Below are positions 54,544-62,651 of a stretch of DNA of 64,000 nt, piece by piece. The notes under the pieces are model-generated. The model saw only the letters and a program-made list of their open reading frames with translations, had not been told where the DNA came from and did no database searches. Source of the stretch: Thalassotalea sp. PS06 (GTDB lineage Bacteria > Pseudomonadota > Gammaproteobacteria > Enterobacterales > Alteromonadaceae). Made by a program: the position numbers and the translations under genes. The DNA is taken from positions 1-64,000 of the forward strand of contig NZ_CP041638.1 in the NCBI RefSeq assembly GCF_007197775.1, written 5' to 3'. How positions within the stretch are numbered: the first letter of the stretch is position 1; each line of letters opens with the position of its first letter.

Positions 54544-56049
54544 ATGTCAGAAGCGAATCTAGATAAATTTAAGCAGCTTATGGTAGAAGGCTATAGCGTT
54601 GACGGGCCTTCAATGACTATTGGCGCCGCAAAGCTTGCCGACCAGGTATTCGCGGATTTACCCATACACTTATCCCTATCTTCCTTATCTCGCCACGGTC
54701 TGATTACCGGCGCAACCGGTACTGGTAAAACCAAAACCATCCAGGTGCTGGCGGAGCAATTAAGCGAGCAGGGCGTAAATGTGCTGCTGATGGATATGAA
54801 AGGCGATTTGAGTGGCCTTGGCATGCCTGGCGAGGCAAATGAATCGATAAATAAAAGGCACCAACAAATCGGTTTGGACTTTGCTGCAAAACCCTATCCG
54901 GTTTCACTGTTAACCTTATCCAGCGAGCTTGGCATTCAGCTAAAGGCAACGGTAGCCGAGTTCGGTCCTGATTTACTTGCCAGAATATTGACCCTGAGCG
55001 ATGCGCAAAAAGGCCTGCTGGCGATGCTATTTCAGTATTGTGACGATAAGCAATATCCGGTGGTCGACCTGGATGACCTGAAAAAGCTACTGCAATACAT
55101 ATCCAATGAAGGTAAAGAGGAATTCAGTAGCGAGTACGGACGTTTTTCTAACGCGTCTACTGGCGCCATTTTAAGAAAACTGATTGCGCTAGAGCAACAA
55201 GGCGCTGATCGTTGCTTTGCAGAGCGTTCATTTGCTATTGAAGATTTATTGTCTGCAAATTCGAATGCCGGATTAGTTTCCATATTGCGCCTAGCGGATA
55301 TCCAGTCAAAACCTATGTTGTTCTCTACTTTTATGCTGCAGCTGCTGGGCGAAGCTTATCAATGGTTTCCCGAAGTTGGTGAGGTTGATAAGCCGAAGCT
55401 GGTGATTTTCATTGATGAAGCCCATTTGATTTTTTCTGGCCAGTCGCCAGAGTTGGCAAGTCAGTTAGAATCCATGGTGAAGTTAATTCGTTCGAAAGGG
55501 GTTGGCTTATTTTTTGTTACCCAGAATGCGACCGATATTTCTCCCGGCGTATTGTCGCAGCTAGGATTGAAAATACAGCATGCGGTTCGTGCCTTTACCG
55601 CCAAAGATAGAAAAGCCTTAAAGCAATCAGTAGAAAACCTGCCGGATTCAGAGTTTTATGACGCGACGGATGCGTTAACCAACCTGGGAGTTGGCGAGGC
55701 TATCGTTACCGCTTTGGATAAAAAAAGTGTGCCCACACCCTTGGTAACCACATTACTACGTGCTCCCCAAAGCAGAATGGGAGTGCTTACCGATACCGAG
55801 GTAAGCACTTTGGTTTCCCAGTCGCCAATTAGCGATAAGTATAATGAGAAACTCAACCGCGAAAGCGCCTATGAAATCCTCAATGAAAAACTTGCGAATG
55901 CCGCAGCAACGGCGAAACAACGTGAAGATAATAAACCTGCGACAACCAAAAAATCATCTTCTTCGGCGTCCGCAATTGTGAAGATGTTGACCAGCGCAAC
56001 CTTTGTTCGCGGTGTCTTTGGATTGTTGAACAAAATGATCAGTAAGTAA
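54544..56049 (+). CDS. HerA-like ATPase, DUF853 family
   Basis: The 501-residue protein has Walker A GATGTGKTKT near residues 56-65, a Walker B VIFIDEAHLIF, the LFFVTQNATDISPGVLSQLG region and a lysine-rich, low-complexity stretch near the C-terminus. It belongs to the YjgR/DUF853 family related to HerA/FtsK-type motor ATPases. The cellular role is unknown. ATG 54544 has GAGGG five bases upstream; an in-frame TTG at 54532 is less likely. No nuclease partner (such as NurA or SIR2) is adjacent, so there is no reason to call it a defence gene. Confidence 0.9.
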   Translation: MSEANLDKFKQLMVEGYSVDGPSMTIGAAKLADQVFADLPIHLSLSSLSRHGLITGATGTGKTKTIQVLAEQLSEQGVNVLLMDMKGDLSGLGMPGEANESINKRHQQIGLDFAAKPYPVSLLTLSSELGIQLKATVAEFGPDLLARILTLSDAQKGLLAMLFQYCDDKQYPVVDLDDLKKLLQYISNEGKEEFSSEYGRFSNASTGAILRKLIALEQQGADRCFAERSFAIEDLLSANSNAGLVSILRLADIQSKPMLFSTFMLQLLGEAYQWFPEVGEVDKPKLVIFIDEAHLIFSGQSPELASQLESMVKLIRSKGVGLFFVTQNATDISPGVLSQLGLKIQHAVRAFTAKDRKALKQSVENLPDSEFYDATDALTNLGVGEAIVTALDKKSVPTPLVTTLLRAPQSRMGVLTDTEVSTLVSQSPISDKYNEKLNRESAYEILNEKLANAAATAKQREDNKPATTKKSSSSASAIVKMLTSATFVRGVFGLLNKMISK

Positions 56050-56169
56050 CAGCAGAATTTCTCTCAACATCTACTAGTCTTAATAGATATTCAAGCAAAT
56101 TCATGTTTGCTTCATCTGGTTTCTTGCGGTTTTGGAATACCAATAACAATAATCGAAGAGGCCAGTCAA

Positions 56170-56640
56170 ATGCGCTTTTTTATCTGCTTTTTATTCTTAC
56201 CGTTTAGCTGTTTTGCCAATGTTGATTTGGTGAGAGTCGATAAGTCCGAAAACCTCATGTTCTTACTTTGGCAAGGCGACGTTGTCCGTCAATATCATAT
56301 TGCTCTTGGTGAAAACCCCAAAGGACATAAACAGCAACAAGGCGACGAGCGTACGCCTGAAGGCAGATATTACTTAGATTACAAAAAAGAAGACTCGTCT
56401 TTTTATAGGGCCATGCATATCAGTTACCCCAATGATGAAGACCTGGCAAATGCCAAGGCTCGAGGTGTATCAGCCGGCGGATTTATCATGGTTCATGGCC
56501 AAAAAAACGGTATGGAAGATCTCGCCCCGATTACTCAACGATATAACTGGACCGATGGCTGTATTGCCCTGACCAATGAAGAAATGGATGAATTTATGGC
56601 TTTGGTCGAAGTCGGAACCCCAATCGAAATAGAATGGTAG
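56170..56640 (+). CDS. L,D-transpeptidase family protein (YkuD domain)
   Basis: The 156-residue precursor has a signal peptide MRFFICFLFLPFSCFA and a single YkuD domain. The motif is H109-G110 followed by D129-G130-C131 (TDGCIAL) with the catalytic cysteine at 131. Such enzymes cross-link peptidoglycan or attach or release lipoproteins; small YafK-like members act as amidases. The upstream ATG at 56107 is in frame, but only 56170 gives a proper signal peptide. Confidence 0.88.
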   Translation: MRFFICFLFLPFSCFANVDLVRVDKSENLMFLLWQGDVVRQYHIALGENPKGHKQQQGDERTPEGRYYLDYKKEDSSFYRAMHISYPNDEDLANAKARGVSAGGFIMVHGQKNGMEDLAPITQRYNWTDGCIALTNEEMDEFMALVEVGTPIEIEW

Positions 56641-56909
56641 TAACTTTTACAAGCCATTAACTAGCTCTTTCCACGATAAATGCCGCTGCACCCCTGTAAT
56701 AGCAGGAGAATGTAATCGAAGAACTGTCCATTTTTTCTCCTCCTGTGTGAGACATTGACCATTGGTAGTTGCGGTTAAAACGGATAATTTCGTACATTAA
56801 AATTAAAAAACTCAATAAAAACAGTTGATTAATGGTTTTTGTGATCTAAGCTCTATGACAAACGCTGATTTCTCGATTGTAACCAAGTGTAACCCTAGTA
56901 CACTTAATA

Positions 56910-57218
56910 ACAGCTACACGGAGTGGCTAAATTAGAAATCAAATTATGGAATTTCAGTAAGGATGCTGGATGGACACTCAGGTAAGGATTACCCGTTAAG
57001 CATGGATGGCTTACTTGCTTAGGAATAGCAATGTTGCCTCTTTGAGGTTATGGATAGCCTATAAGGCGTCAGGACGACCGAAAAGAAAAAATAATGTATG
57101 GAAACGATACGAATATATGGATAGTTGATAGGGATATATTCAGGCTGGAGTGCCAACAAGAAAAAGAGCTTGTTAAGAGCTTTGGAAAAGCGATAGTTAA
57201 CCCTATCGCTTTTTTTTC
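56910..57218 (+). ncRNA. csrC: CsrB/CsrC-type regulatory RNA
   Basis: About 310 bases contain some 15 GGA triplets, most displayed in the loops of short hairpins. Examples: GCTAC-ACGGA-GTGGC, GGTA-AGGAT-TACC, AAGC-ATGGATG-GCTT, TTGCT-TAGGAAT-AGCAA, GGTTA-TGGA-TAGCC and GGC-TGGAGT-GCC. It ends in a strong Rho-independent terminator. This is the architecture of CsrB/CsrC RNAs, which sequester the translational regulator CsrA. It lies directly upstream of yihI, as csrC does in E. coli. A TTAATA at 56904-56909 may be the -10; the start point is estimated. An imperfect palindrome near 56840-56861 could be a UvrY-type site. No protein-coding frame explains the region. Confidence 0.85.
57187..57218 (+). 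terminator. Terminator of the CsrB/C-type RNA
   Basis: AAAAGCGATAG-TTAACC-CTATCGC followed by nine T is the 3' end of the predicted RNA. Confidence 0.92.
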
Positions 57219-57318
57219 GCCTGAAATTAGGTAAATGCGAAGCTAAGCAAAGGATAGTCTGGGGTTTTCAGGCGCTTTGCATTAAAATAAGAGCACTTTA
57301 CATTATTTATCTATCGAT

Positions 57319-57894
57319 ATGGCTCGCTCAAAAAAATCTCGCAAAGAAGGCGCGTTAATGAAGGCAATTTTGCCGAAACGCACGCCTAAAGTTGAAAAAG
57401 AAAAACGTATCCGTAAAAAAACGGGTAACAAGCCTGGTACCCGCCAGGCGCTAGATGCCAATAAGTCATCCAAGTCTCAATCTTCCGGTGGTAATCGCGA
57501 TCCGCGTTTGGGTAGCAAGAAGCCAATTGCATTGGGCGTCGAACAAGTTTCTCATCCTAAACCTGAGCCGAAGCCGTCAAAGCAAGAGCCAGCTATCGCT
57601 GCAATTCGTGTGGTCGATAACCATCAGGAATTAGAGCAAGAGCTGCTGGCGTTAGAGAATAACGAAACCTTGCAGATGCTGGCGGCACGTGACGAAGCTG
57701 GCGAGGCTTTAACTGAAGCTGAACAGCAAGAGTTGCAGCGTGGAATGCATCGTTATCAGGAGTTAGTGGCAGAACTGGGTCTTGAAGAGCAAGACGAAGA
57801 CTCGGATCAAGACAGCTCACAGGTTAGCGAAGACGTACTTTGGGACAAGCTGGATGATTATGACTTCAGCGATTATCAAGACGAAGAAAAATAG
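57319..57894 (+). CDS. yihI: Der GTPase-activating protein YihI
   Basis: YihI stimulates the GTPase Der, involved in 50S ribosome assembly. The 191-residue protein has a Lys/Arg-rich N-terminal half (KKSRKEG, KRIRKKTGNKPGTRQ) and a very acidic C-terminal end, as in the family. The position beside a CsrC-like RNA and upstream of hemN matches E. coli. Confidence 0.92.
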   Translation: MARSKKSRKEGALMKAILPKRTPKVEKEKRIRKKTGNKPGTRQALDANKSSKSQSSGGNRDPRLGSKKPIALGVEQVSHPKPEPKPSKQEPAIAAIRVVDNHQELEQELLALENNETLQMLAARDEAGEALTEAEQQELQRGMHRYQELVAELGLEEQDEDSDQDSSQVSEDVLWDKLDDYDFSDYQDEEK

Positions 57895-57906
57895 GGTACC
57901 AACCAC

Positions 57907-58413
57907 GTGTCTACTTCAATGATTGTGCTGCTGGTTGTGGCAGCCCTGATAATCTTTGCTTTGGCCGCTTATGCGAGCTACTTGTTGTTCAAGCTTCGCG
58001 ATCAGAACAAACTACAGCAGGCTGCAGCACTTGAGCAGCAACGCAAGCGTGCCGAGAAAGACGAAAAGATAATTTCTAGCATTTTAATCATCTGCAAGGC
58101 GATGCAGGAAAAACAATGTGACTTATCAGAAGGTTGCTGGCGCTTGTCGGTACTGCTTGAGTCCATGGAAGAGCCTCTGCAAAAACCAACTGAAAGATTC
58201 CCTGCTATATTTAGCTTATACAACAAGATTTCGCATATGCCGATCCTCGAGGAAAGAAAGAAGCTTTCCAAGAAAGAAAAACTGACATTGGATCTTGAGC
58301 GTATGGGCTATGAGGAAGAGTTAGAAGCCGATATTTTTGCTGATATTCAACGCCTAATCCCCGATGCTGAGAACCGTCAAACGACATTGCGAGATCTGAC
58401 ACAAAGCAAATAA
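57907..58413 (+). CDS. DUF2489 membrane-anchored protein
   Basis: The 168-residue protein has one N-terminal membrane helix (about 6-28) followed by a helical, charged cytoplasmic domain. It fits the DUF2489 family. The start is GTG at 57907, 12 bases after yihI. Function unknown. Confidence 0.82.
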   Translation: MSTSMIVLLVVAALIIFALAAYASYLLFKLRDQNKLQQAAALEQQRKRAEKDEKIISSILIICKAMQEKQCDLSEGCWRLSVLLESMEEPLQKPTERFPAIFSLYNKISHMPILEERKKLSKKEKLTLDLERMGYEEELEADIFADIQRLIPDAENRQTTLRDLTQSK

Positions 58414-58428
58414 TAAAGGGGCTGGTTT

Positions 58429-58740
58429 ATGTCAGAACTTCTCAAAGTGGAATTCACAAAACGAATTGTCGAATTACAGTCACGGGTGACCTCAATTCAC
58501 CAGGATTTTGCCGAAGGCCGCAATGCGGATTGGTCGGAACAGGCCGGTGAACGAGAGAATGATGAAGTACTGAACGCCCTGGAAGTTGAAGCGAAAATCG
58601 AAATCCAGCAGTTGTCTAATGCCATTACTCGCATTGAGAACGGCTCGTATGGTGTGTGCCAGGATTGTGGCGAAGACATCGCCCGCGAGCGCCTGAAAGT
58701 GCAGCCTGCTGCCACTAAATGCATCCATTGCGCGGATTAG
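58429..58740 (+). CDS. DksA/TraR family C4 zinc-finger protein
   Basis: A 103-residue protein with an N-terminal coiled-coil region and the zinc finger CQDCG...CIHC near residues 82-101 (C-x2-C-x17-C-x2-C). It is shorter than DksA (151 residues) and resembles YbiI-type members. Lack of the acidic DxxDxA tip motif at the expected place makes a DksA-like effect on RNA polymerase uncertain. It lies 15 bases after the DUF2489 gene. Confidence 0.87.
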   Translation: MSELLKVEFTKRIVELQSRVTSIHQDFAEGRNADWSEQAGERENDEVLNALEVEAKIEIQQLSNAITRIENGSYGVCQDCGEDIARERLKVQPAATKCIHCAD

Positions 58741-58828
58741 CTGTTTTTAGCTGTCGCCTTTGTTTTAGATCAAATATCCCAACATAAATATCAATTAGAC
58801 TGGCGTTTTTTAACGCCCGGTCTGATTT

Positions 58829-60199
58829 ATGTCTGCTGTATCACCAATTCAACAATCACTCGTTTCTAAATATAACCTGCAAGGTCCTCGTTATACGTCT
58901 TATCCGACGGCTCTGGAGTTTACCGATGCATTTGATAGAAACGATTTTCTAGGTGCTATCGAACATAGTGACAGCAAAGACCTCTCTCTGTACATCCATA
59001 TCCCATTTTGCCACAAGCTTTGTTACTACTGTGGCTGCAACAAAATTGTTACCCGGCAAAAGCAAAAAGCGCAGTTATATTTGAGTTTTTTAAAGCGTGA
59101 GATAACCACTCAGGCTAAACTGTTTCCGCGTCACAGCGTATGTCAGGTACATTTGGGTGGCGGTACGCCTACGTTTCTCAATGATGAGCAATTAACAGAA
59201 TTGACTGCGTATCTAAAAGAGCAATTTCAATTCGCACAAGAAGTGGAAATGGGCATCGAGATTGATCCCAGAGAAATGACAACGGAGCGTATCGAGCATT
59301 TACGTCGGATTGGATTTAATCGCCTTAGCATTGGCGTTCAGGACGTAAATGAAACTGTTCAAGAGGCGATAAATCGCCAACAATCGACGGAGCATTTAAA
59401 GGCTTTAGTGAGTAAAGCCAAAGAGGTTGGTTTTTCTTCGATTAATCTCGATTTGATTTACGGTTTACCGCATCAAAGTACCCAGACCATGGAACAAACC
59501 ATTGCTGCGGTATTCGAAATGGACCCAGACCGTATTTCACTATTTAGCTATGCACATTTACCACAGCGATTTGCGGCGCAGCGTAAAATCAAAGACCAGT
59601 GGTTGCCTAGCGCTTCAGAAAAAATGCAATTGATGGAGCAGGCAATTACCGCCTTTGTTGGCGCGGGTTATCAGGCCATAGGCATGGACCACTTTGCAAA
59701 ACCCGATGATGAACTGGCAATTGCACAAAGGGCAGGGCGTTTACATCGAAACTTTCAGGGATATACCACTTATGATTCATGCGATCTGCTGGGGCTAGGT
59801 GTTTCATCCATTAGTGCCGTTGGTAATAGCCTGGCGCAAAATCATAAACAACTTACCGATTACTATCAGTCGATTGAGGCCAATGAACATGCTTTGGCGC
59901 GCGGTGTGAGCTTATCTACAGAAGATGTACTTCGCTCAGATATTATCCGCCAGCTTATGTGTAATTTCCGTTTAGATAAGAAACGCATTGAAAGCCAATA
60001 CCGCATCGATTTCGACGCATATTTTGAAGATGACTTGCAAAGCTTAACCCCATTGAAAACCGATGGTCTGTTAATTGAAGACGGCGAACAAATTCAGGTT
60101 TCTGATGCTGGCAGGTTGTTTGTCCGTAATATCTGCATGTCTTTTGATCAGTATATTAAGCCGCAGTTAGCGAAAAGCCGTTACTCGAGTATCGTTTAG
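58829..60199 (+). CDS. hemN: Oxygen-independent coproporphyrinogen III oxidase
   Basis: HemN is a radical-SAM enzyme that makes protoporphyrinogen IX without oxygen. The 456-residue protein has the 4Fe-4S cluster motif C61-x3-C65-x2-C68 (CHKLCYYC), GGGTPTF and the C-terminal HemN domain. N-terminal LVSKYNLQGPRYTSYPTA is diagnostic for true HemN rather than HemW. It complements HemF encoded at 27.8 kb and implies facultative growth at low oxygen. No convincing FNR box was found in the short gap before it. Confidence 0.96.
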   Translation: MSAVSPIQQSLVSKYNLQGPRYTSYPTALEFTDAFDRNDFLGAIEHSDSKDLSLYIHIPFCHKLCYYCGCNKIVTRQKQKAQLYLSFLKREITTQAKLFPRHSVCQVHLGGGTPTFLNDEQLTELTAYLKEQFQFAQEVEMGIEIDPREMTTERIEHLRRIGFNRLSIGVQDVNETVQEAINRQQSTEHLKALVSKAKEVGFSSINLDLIYGLPHQSTQTMEQTIAAVFEMDPDRISLFSYAHLPQRFAAQRKIKDQWLPSASEKMQLMEQAITAFVGAGYQAIGMDHFAKPDDELAIAQRAGRLHRNFQGYTTYDSCDLLGLGVSSISAVGNSLAQNHKQLTDYYQSIEANEHALARGVSLSTEDVLRSDIIRQLMCNFRLDKKRIESQYRIDFDAYFEDDLQSLTPLKTDGLLIEDGEQIQVSDAGRLFVRNICMSFDQYIKPQLAKSRYSSIV

Positions 60200-60216
60200 G
60201 AAAGCCTGGTAGTTAC

Positions 60217-60753
60217 CTAAAAGTCCCCTAACGTATATTCCTGGCCTGAGCTTTTAATGATGGCTTGCTGGCGCCCGGAGCTATCATCGGCTTTCACTTC
60301 GGCTAATTCCGCCCATTGGTAATAGACATTGCGATGAACTCTGGCCCAAAGGTTGCGACGAATCCTGACTTTCAAGCCCTTATCATCGAGCTCAAGAGGA
60401 TAACTTTGGGAAATAACGACGGTATCTCCAAGACTGGTTGATACCTGAATGACAGGCGCATTACTATCACCGGTATTTTCCCATTGAGTGATAACCAAGG
60501 GTAAGTCCTCGACTTCAATACGGACTTTTTCGACTGGGGTTACCAGGAAATATTCGTCTTCTTCAAACCAAAGTACAGAGGCAAATAGCTTTACCATGGC
60601 GGCACGGGAAATTTCACTGCCTTGATACAACCATTTGCCACTGCTTTCTATTTTGATAGGAATATCACCGCAAAATGGTGGATTCCACTTTTCAATGGGA
60701 GGCCCATTATTTGTTCGCGTATTGAGTGTTTTCGCCAACTTTTCTAATGACAT
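60217..60753 (-). CDS. DUF1285 family protein
   Basis: The 179-residue protein (from ATG 60753, with AGGAA upstream; a longer frame to 60855 is less likely) has the PPIEKWNPPFCGDIPIKI opening typical of DUF1285. The family is found in proteobacteria and has no assigned function. It converges on hemN. Confidence 0.85.
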   Translation of the reverse strand: MSLEKLAKTLNTRTNNGPPIEKWNPPFCGDIPIKIESSGKWLYQGSEISRAAMVKLFASVLWFEEDEYFLVTPVEKVRIEVEDLPLVITQWENTGDSNAPVIQVSTSLGDTVVISQSYPLELDDKGLKVRIRRNLWARVHRNVYYQWAELAEVKADDSSGRQQAIIKSSGQEYTLGDF

Positions 60754-60872
60754 CTTAGTTCCTGAACGGAGTAGATAGGTCAAAGTATAAAAGAAACTGA
60801 CCTGATTCCGATGACCAATTGTGCAAGAGGTAAATAAATTCGCGAAAAAGGACAAGTTTTTTGGAACACCGC

Positions 60873-60900
60873 TTGTATTTGTCAGTGAAGTTAATATACA
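60873..60900 (+). promoter_or_regulatory. Promoter of tRNA-His
   Basis: TTGTAT (60873-60878) and TATACA (60895-60900) are 16 bases apart, followed by a GC-rich discriminator (CCCGCGC). The transcript would start about 45 bases before the tRNA. GC-rich discriminators are typical of stable-RNA promoters. Confidence 0.65.
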
Positions 60901-60952
60901 ATCCCGCGCACTGTTTCAGGCGGTAGTCCTTTTGCCTGAAAGCCTCTCAGTG

Positions 60953-61028
60953 GTGGCTGTAGCTCAGTTGGTAGAGCCCCGGATTGTGATTCCGGTTGTC
61001 GTGGGTTCAAGTCCCATCAGCCACCCCA
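60953..61028 (+). tRNA. tRNA-His (GUG)
   Basis: A 76-base cloverleaf with acceptor GTGGCTG / CAGCCAC, anticodon GTG in GATTGTGATTCC, discriminator C and encoded CCA. The base before the acceptor stem (60952) is G, which provides the G-1 required by histidyl-tRNA synthetase. It is followed by a tandem array derived from its own 3' part. Confidence 0.97.
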
Positions 61029-61583
61029 TTTTCTTCTCATAGATCCCTGAAATTAAATAAGTTAGCGCAAGAGATCCACGATTCGAAATCACCCGTGATT
61101 CCGCAAATACAGATTGGCGCGGGTTCAAGTCCCATCAGCCACCCCATTTTAAAATTTCCCAATTAGTATATTTTTTGAAGTAACGTGTCGATAAGCCACG
61201 ATGCGAAATCACCCGTGATTCCGCAAATACAGATTGGCGCGGGTTCAAGTCCCATCAGCCACCCCATTTTCAAAATTCAAAGTCAGAATAAACTCTCAAA
61301 GAAAGCGCAAGTGATCCACGATGCGAAATCACCCGTGATTCCGCAAATACAGATTGGCGTGGGTGTAAGTCCCATCAGCCACCCCATTTTCAAAATTTAA
61401 AGTCAGAATAAATTCTCAAAGAAAGCGCAAGTGATCCACGATGCGAAATCACCCGTGATTCCGCAAATACAGATTGGCGCGGGTTCAAGTCCCATCAGCC
61501 ACCCCATTTTCAAAATTCAAAGTCAGAATAAATTCTCAAAGAAAGCGCAAGTGATCCACGATGCGACATCACCCGTGATTCCG
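61029..61583 (+). repeat. Tandem 120-bp array carrying tRNA-His 3'-end copies
   Basis: Four complete units end at 61146, 61266, 61386 and 61506, and a fifth breaks off near 61583. The period is exactly 120 bases after a first unit of 118. Each unit ends with a copy of the tRNA-His 3' end (GGGTTCAAGTCCCATCAGCCACCCCA; the third unit has GGGTGTAAG), including CCA. Each also has GTGATTCCG, matching the anticodon and 3' anticodon stem of the tRNA, within a small hairpin AATCAC/GTGATT. The 5' acceptor strand is absent, so these are not functional tRNAs. No terminator is visible before pldA. Peptide frames through the array are artefacts. Confidence 0.9.
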
Positions 61584-61605
61584 TTGCACCTAGTTGACTG
61601 CAGGG

Positions 61606-62511
61606 TTAGTCGAAATATGTATCTAACATGATACCAAGGCCGATTTTCTGCTGATTATGATTGTAATCAATCAGGCTCTCGCCATAGCCATTGAAGTATT
61701 GCAAATAGCCTCGAAGCCCACTCCAGATTGGGAATGTAAGGCCAATTTCAAAAGCACCTTTATGGGTCTTAAAGTTTTCTCTAAGCATTACTTCCATGCC
61801 GGTATCACCCCAAAGGTATTCGAATTCTAGTTGGTAATTGCCCATGTAATCACGGATGTCGGGGTTATCGTCACCCTCAGGATCGGTTGGACTATCTTTT
61901 TCGTTTTCAGGAATGCGATACCAAGGTTTGAAGGTGGCTTTAAAGTCGGTTTTTTGAAAAATGACTTCGCCATACATCCGATTCCAGCTGCGGCTAAGTA
62001 ATTGTGAGCGACCGTTAGATTGATGTTCCAAACCTATGCCAAGGGTCACACTGCCATCCAGTACTTTCCACGGCGTTTTTGCTCGGTAAAAGATTTCCGG
62101 CTGATAATTCGTTTCTCGAAATGGCTTAGAAATATTATCCGCATAGATCTGCCACCACGATTGCAGGGTAATGCCAAAGTGCAGGCTGTCCTGCTCGAAT
62201 AGGAAGCCCTCATTGACAAGGGGGAACTTTAGACTTAGCTGATACTTTGCCTCAATGTCTTCAAAGTTATCAGAAAATTCGGGTACGTTTTCATAGGCTT
62301 GTTCATTAAAGTTATCAGTAGCCGTAATTGGCAAAATATAATTCCGCTTATGTGGCTTAAGGATAAAGTAACGAGTGTCATAGCGAGACTGAGCATTTGG
62401 TTCCTGTTGTTTCGTATACTTGGGGTCATCGTCAGAAGCAGCAGCCTGTTCACTAGCGGTGAATAAAAGTGTCATGAGGGAAAAAGCAAAGATAGGTAAT
62501 TGATGACTCAT
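61606..62511 (-). CDS. pldA: Outer membrane phospholipase A (OMPLA)
   Basis: PldA is a 12-stranded outer-membrane barrel that hydrolyses mislocalised phospholipids. The catalytic triad is visible as H, S and N in EHQSNGRSQLLSRSWNR. Spacing of two and twelve residues is the same as H142, S144 and N156 of E. coli OMPLA. A signal peptide ends near SEQAAA. The start at ATG 62511 (MSHQLPIF) gives 301 residues; ATG 62532 adds seven. Calcium-dependent dimerisation is expected. Confidence 0.92.
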   Translation of the reverse strand: MSHQLPIFAFSLMTLLFTASEQAAASDDDPKYTKQQEPNAQSRYDTRYFILKPHKRNYILPITATDNFNEQAYENVPEFSDNFEDIEAKYQLSLKFPLVNEGFLFEQDSLHFGITLQSWWQIYADNISKPFRETNYQPEIFYRAKTPWKVLDGSVTLGIGLEHQSNGRSQLLSRSWNRMYGEVIFQKTDFKATFKPWYRIPENEKDSPTDPEGDDNPDIRDYMGNYQLEFEYLWGDTGMEVMLRENFKTHKGAFEIGLTFPIWSGLRGYLQYFNGYGESLIDYNHNQQKIGLGIMLDTYFD

Positions 62512-62607
62512 TAAGTTATTCTTTTCAAGCATATAAGGTGTGCTGATTATATCTCAACAGCATCTGAATTGAATATTATAAAATTTGCCTCATCAGTATG
62601 TAGAAAC

Positions 62608-62635
62608 AAAAAAGCCAGGGATAACCCTGGCTTTT
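62608..62635 (-). terminator. Terminator after the tetraheme cytochrome gene
   Basis: AAAAAGCCAGGG-ATAA-CCCTGGCTTTT is a strong symmetrical stem. It serves the minus-strand cytochrome gene and stands upstream of pldA. Confidence 0.9.
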
Positions 62636-62651
62636 ACTTAAGCGTTGCTGC

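Noticed and set aside
54544..56049. HerA-type antiviral defence system
   Set aside because: Only the DUF853 ATPase is present. No SIR2, nuclease or DUF4297-type partner is adjacent, and the family is widespread as a housekeeping gene.
58741..58828. FNR box before hemN
   Set aside because: Only partial ATCAA-like half-sites occur; nothing matches both halves of the consensus with the right spacing.
61029..61583. CRISPR-like array or repetitive peptide gene
   Set aside because: The repeat period is 120 bases with no spacer-like unique segments, and the repeats end in tRNA-His tail sequence. The SPISHPIF peptide frames arise from translating that tail. No cas genes are near.
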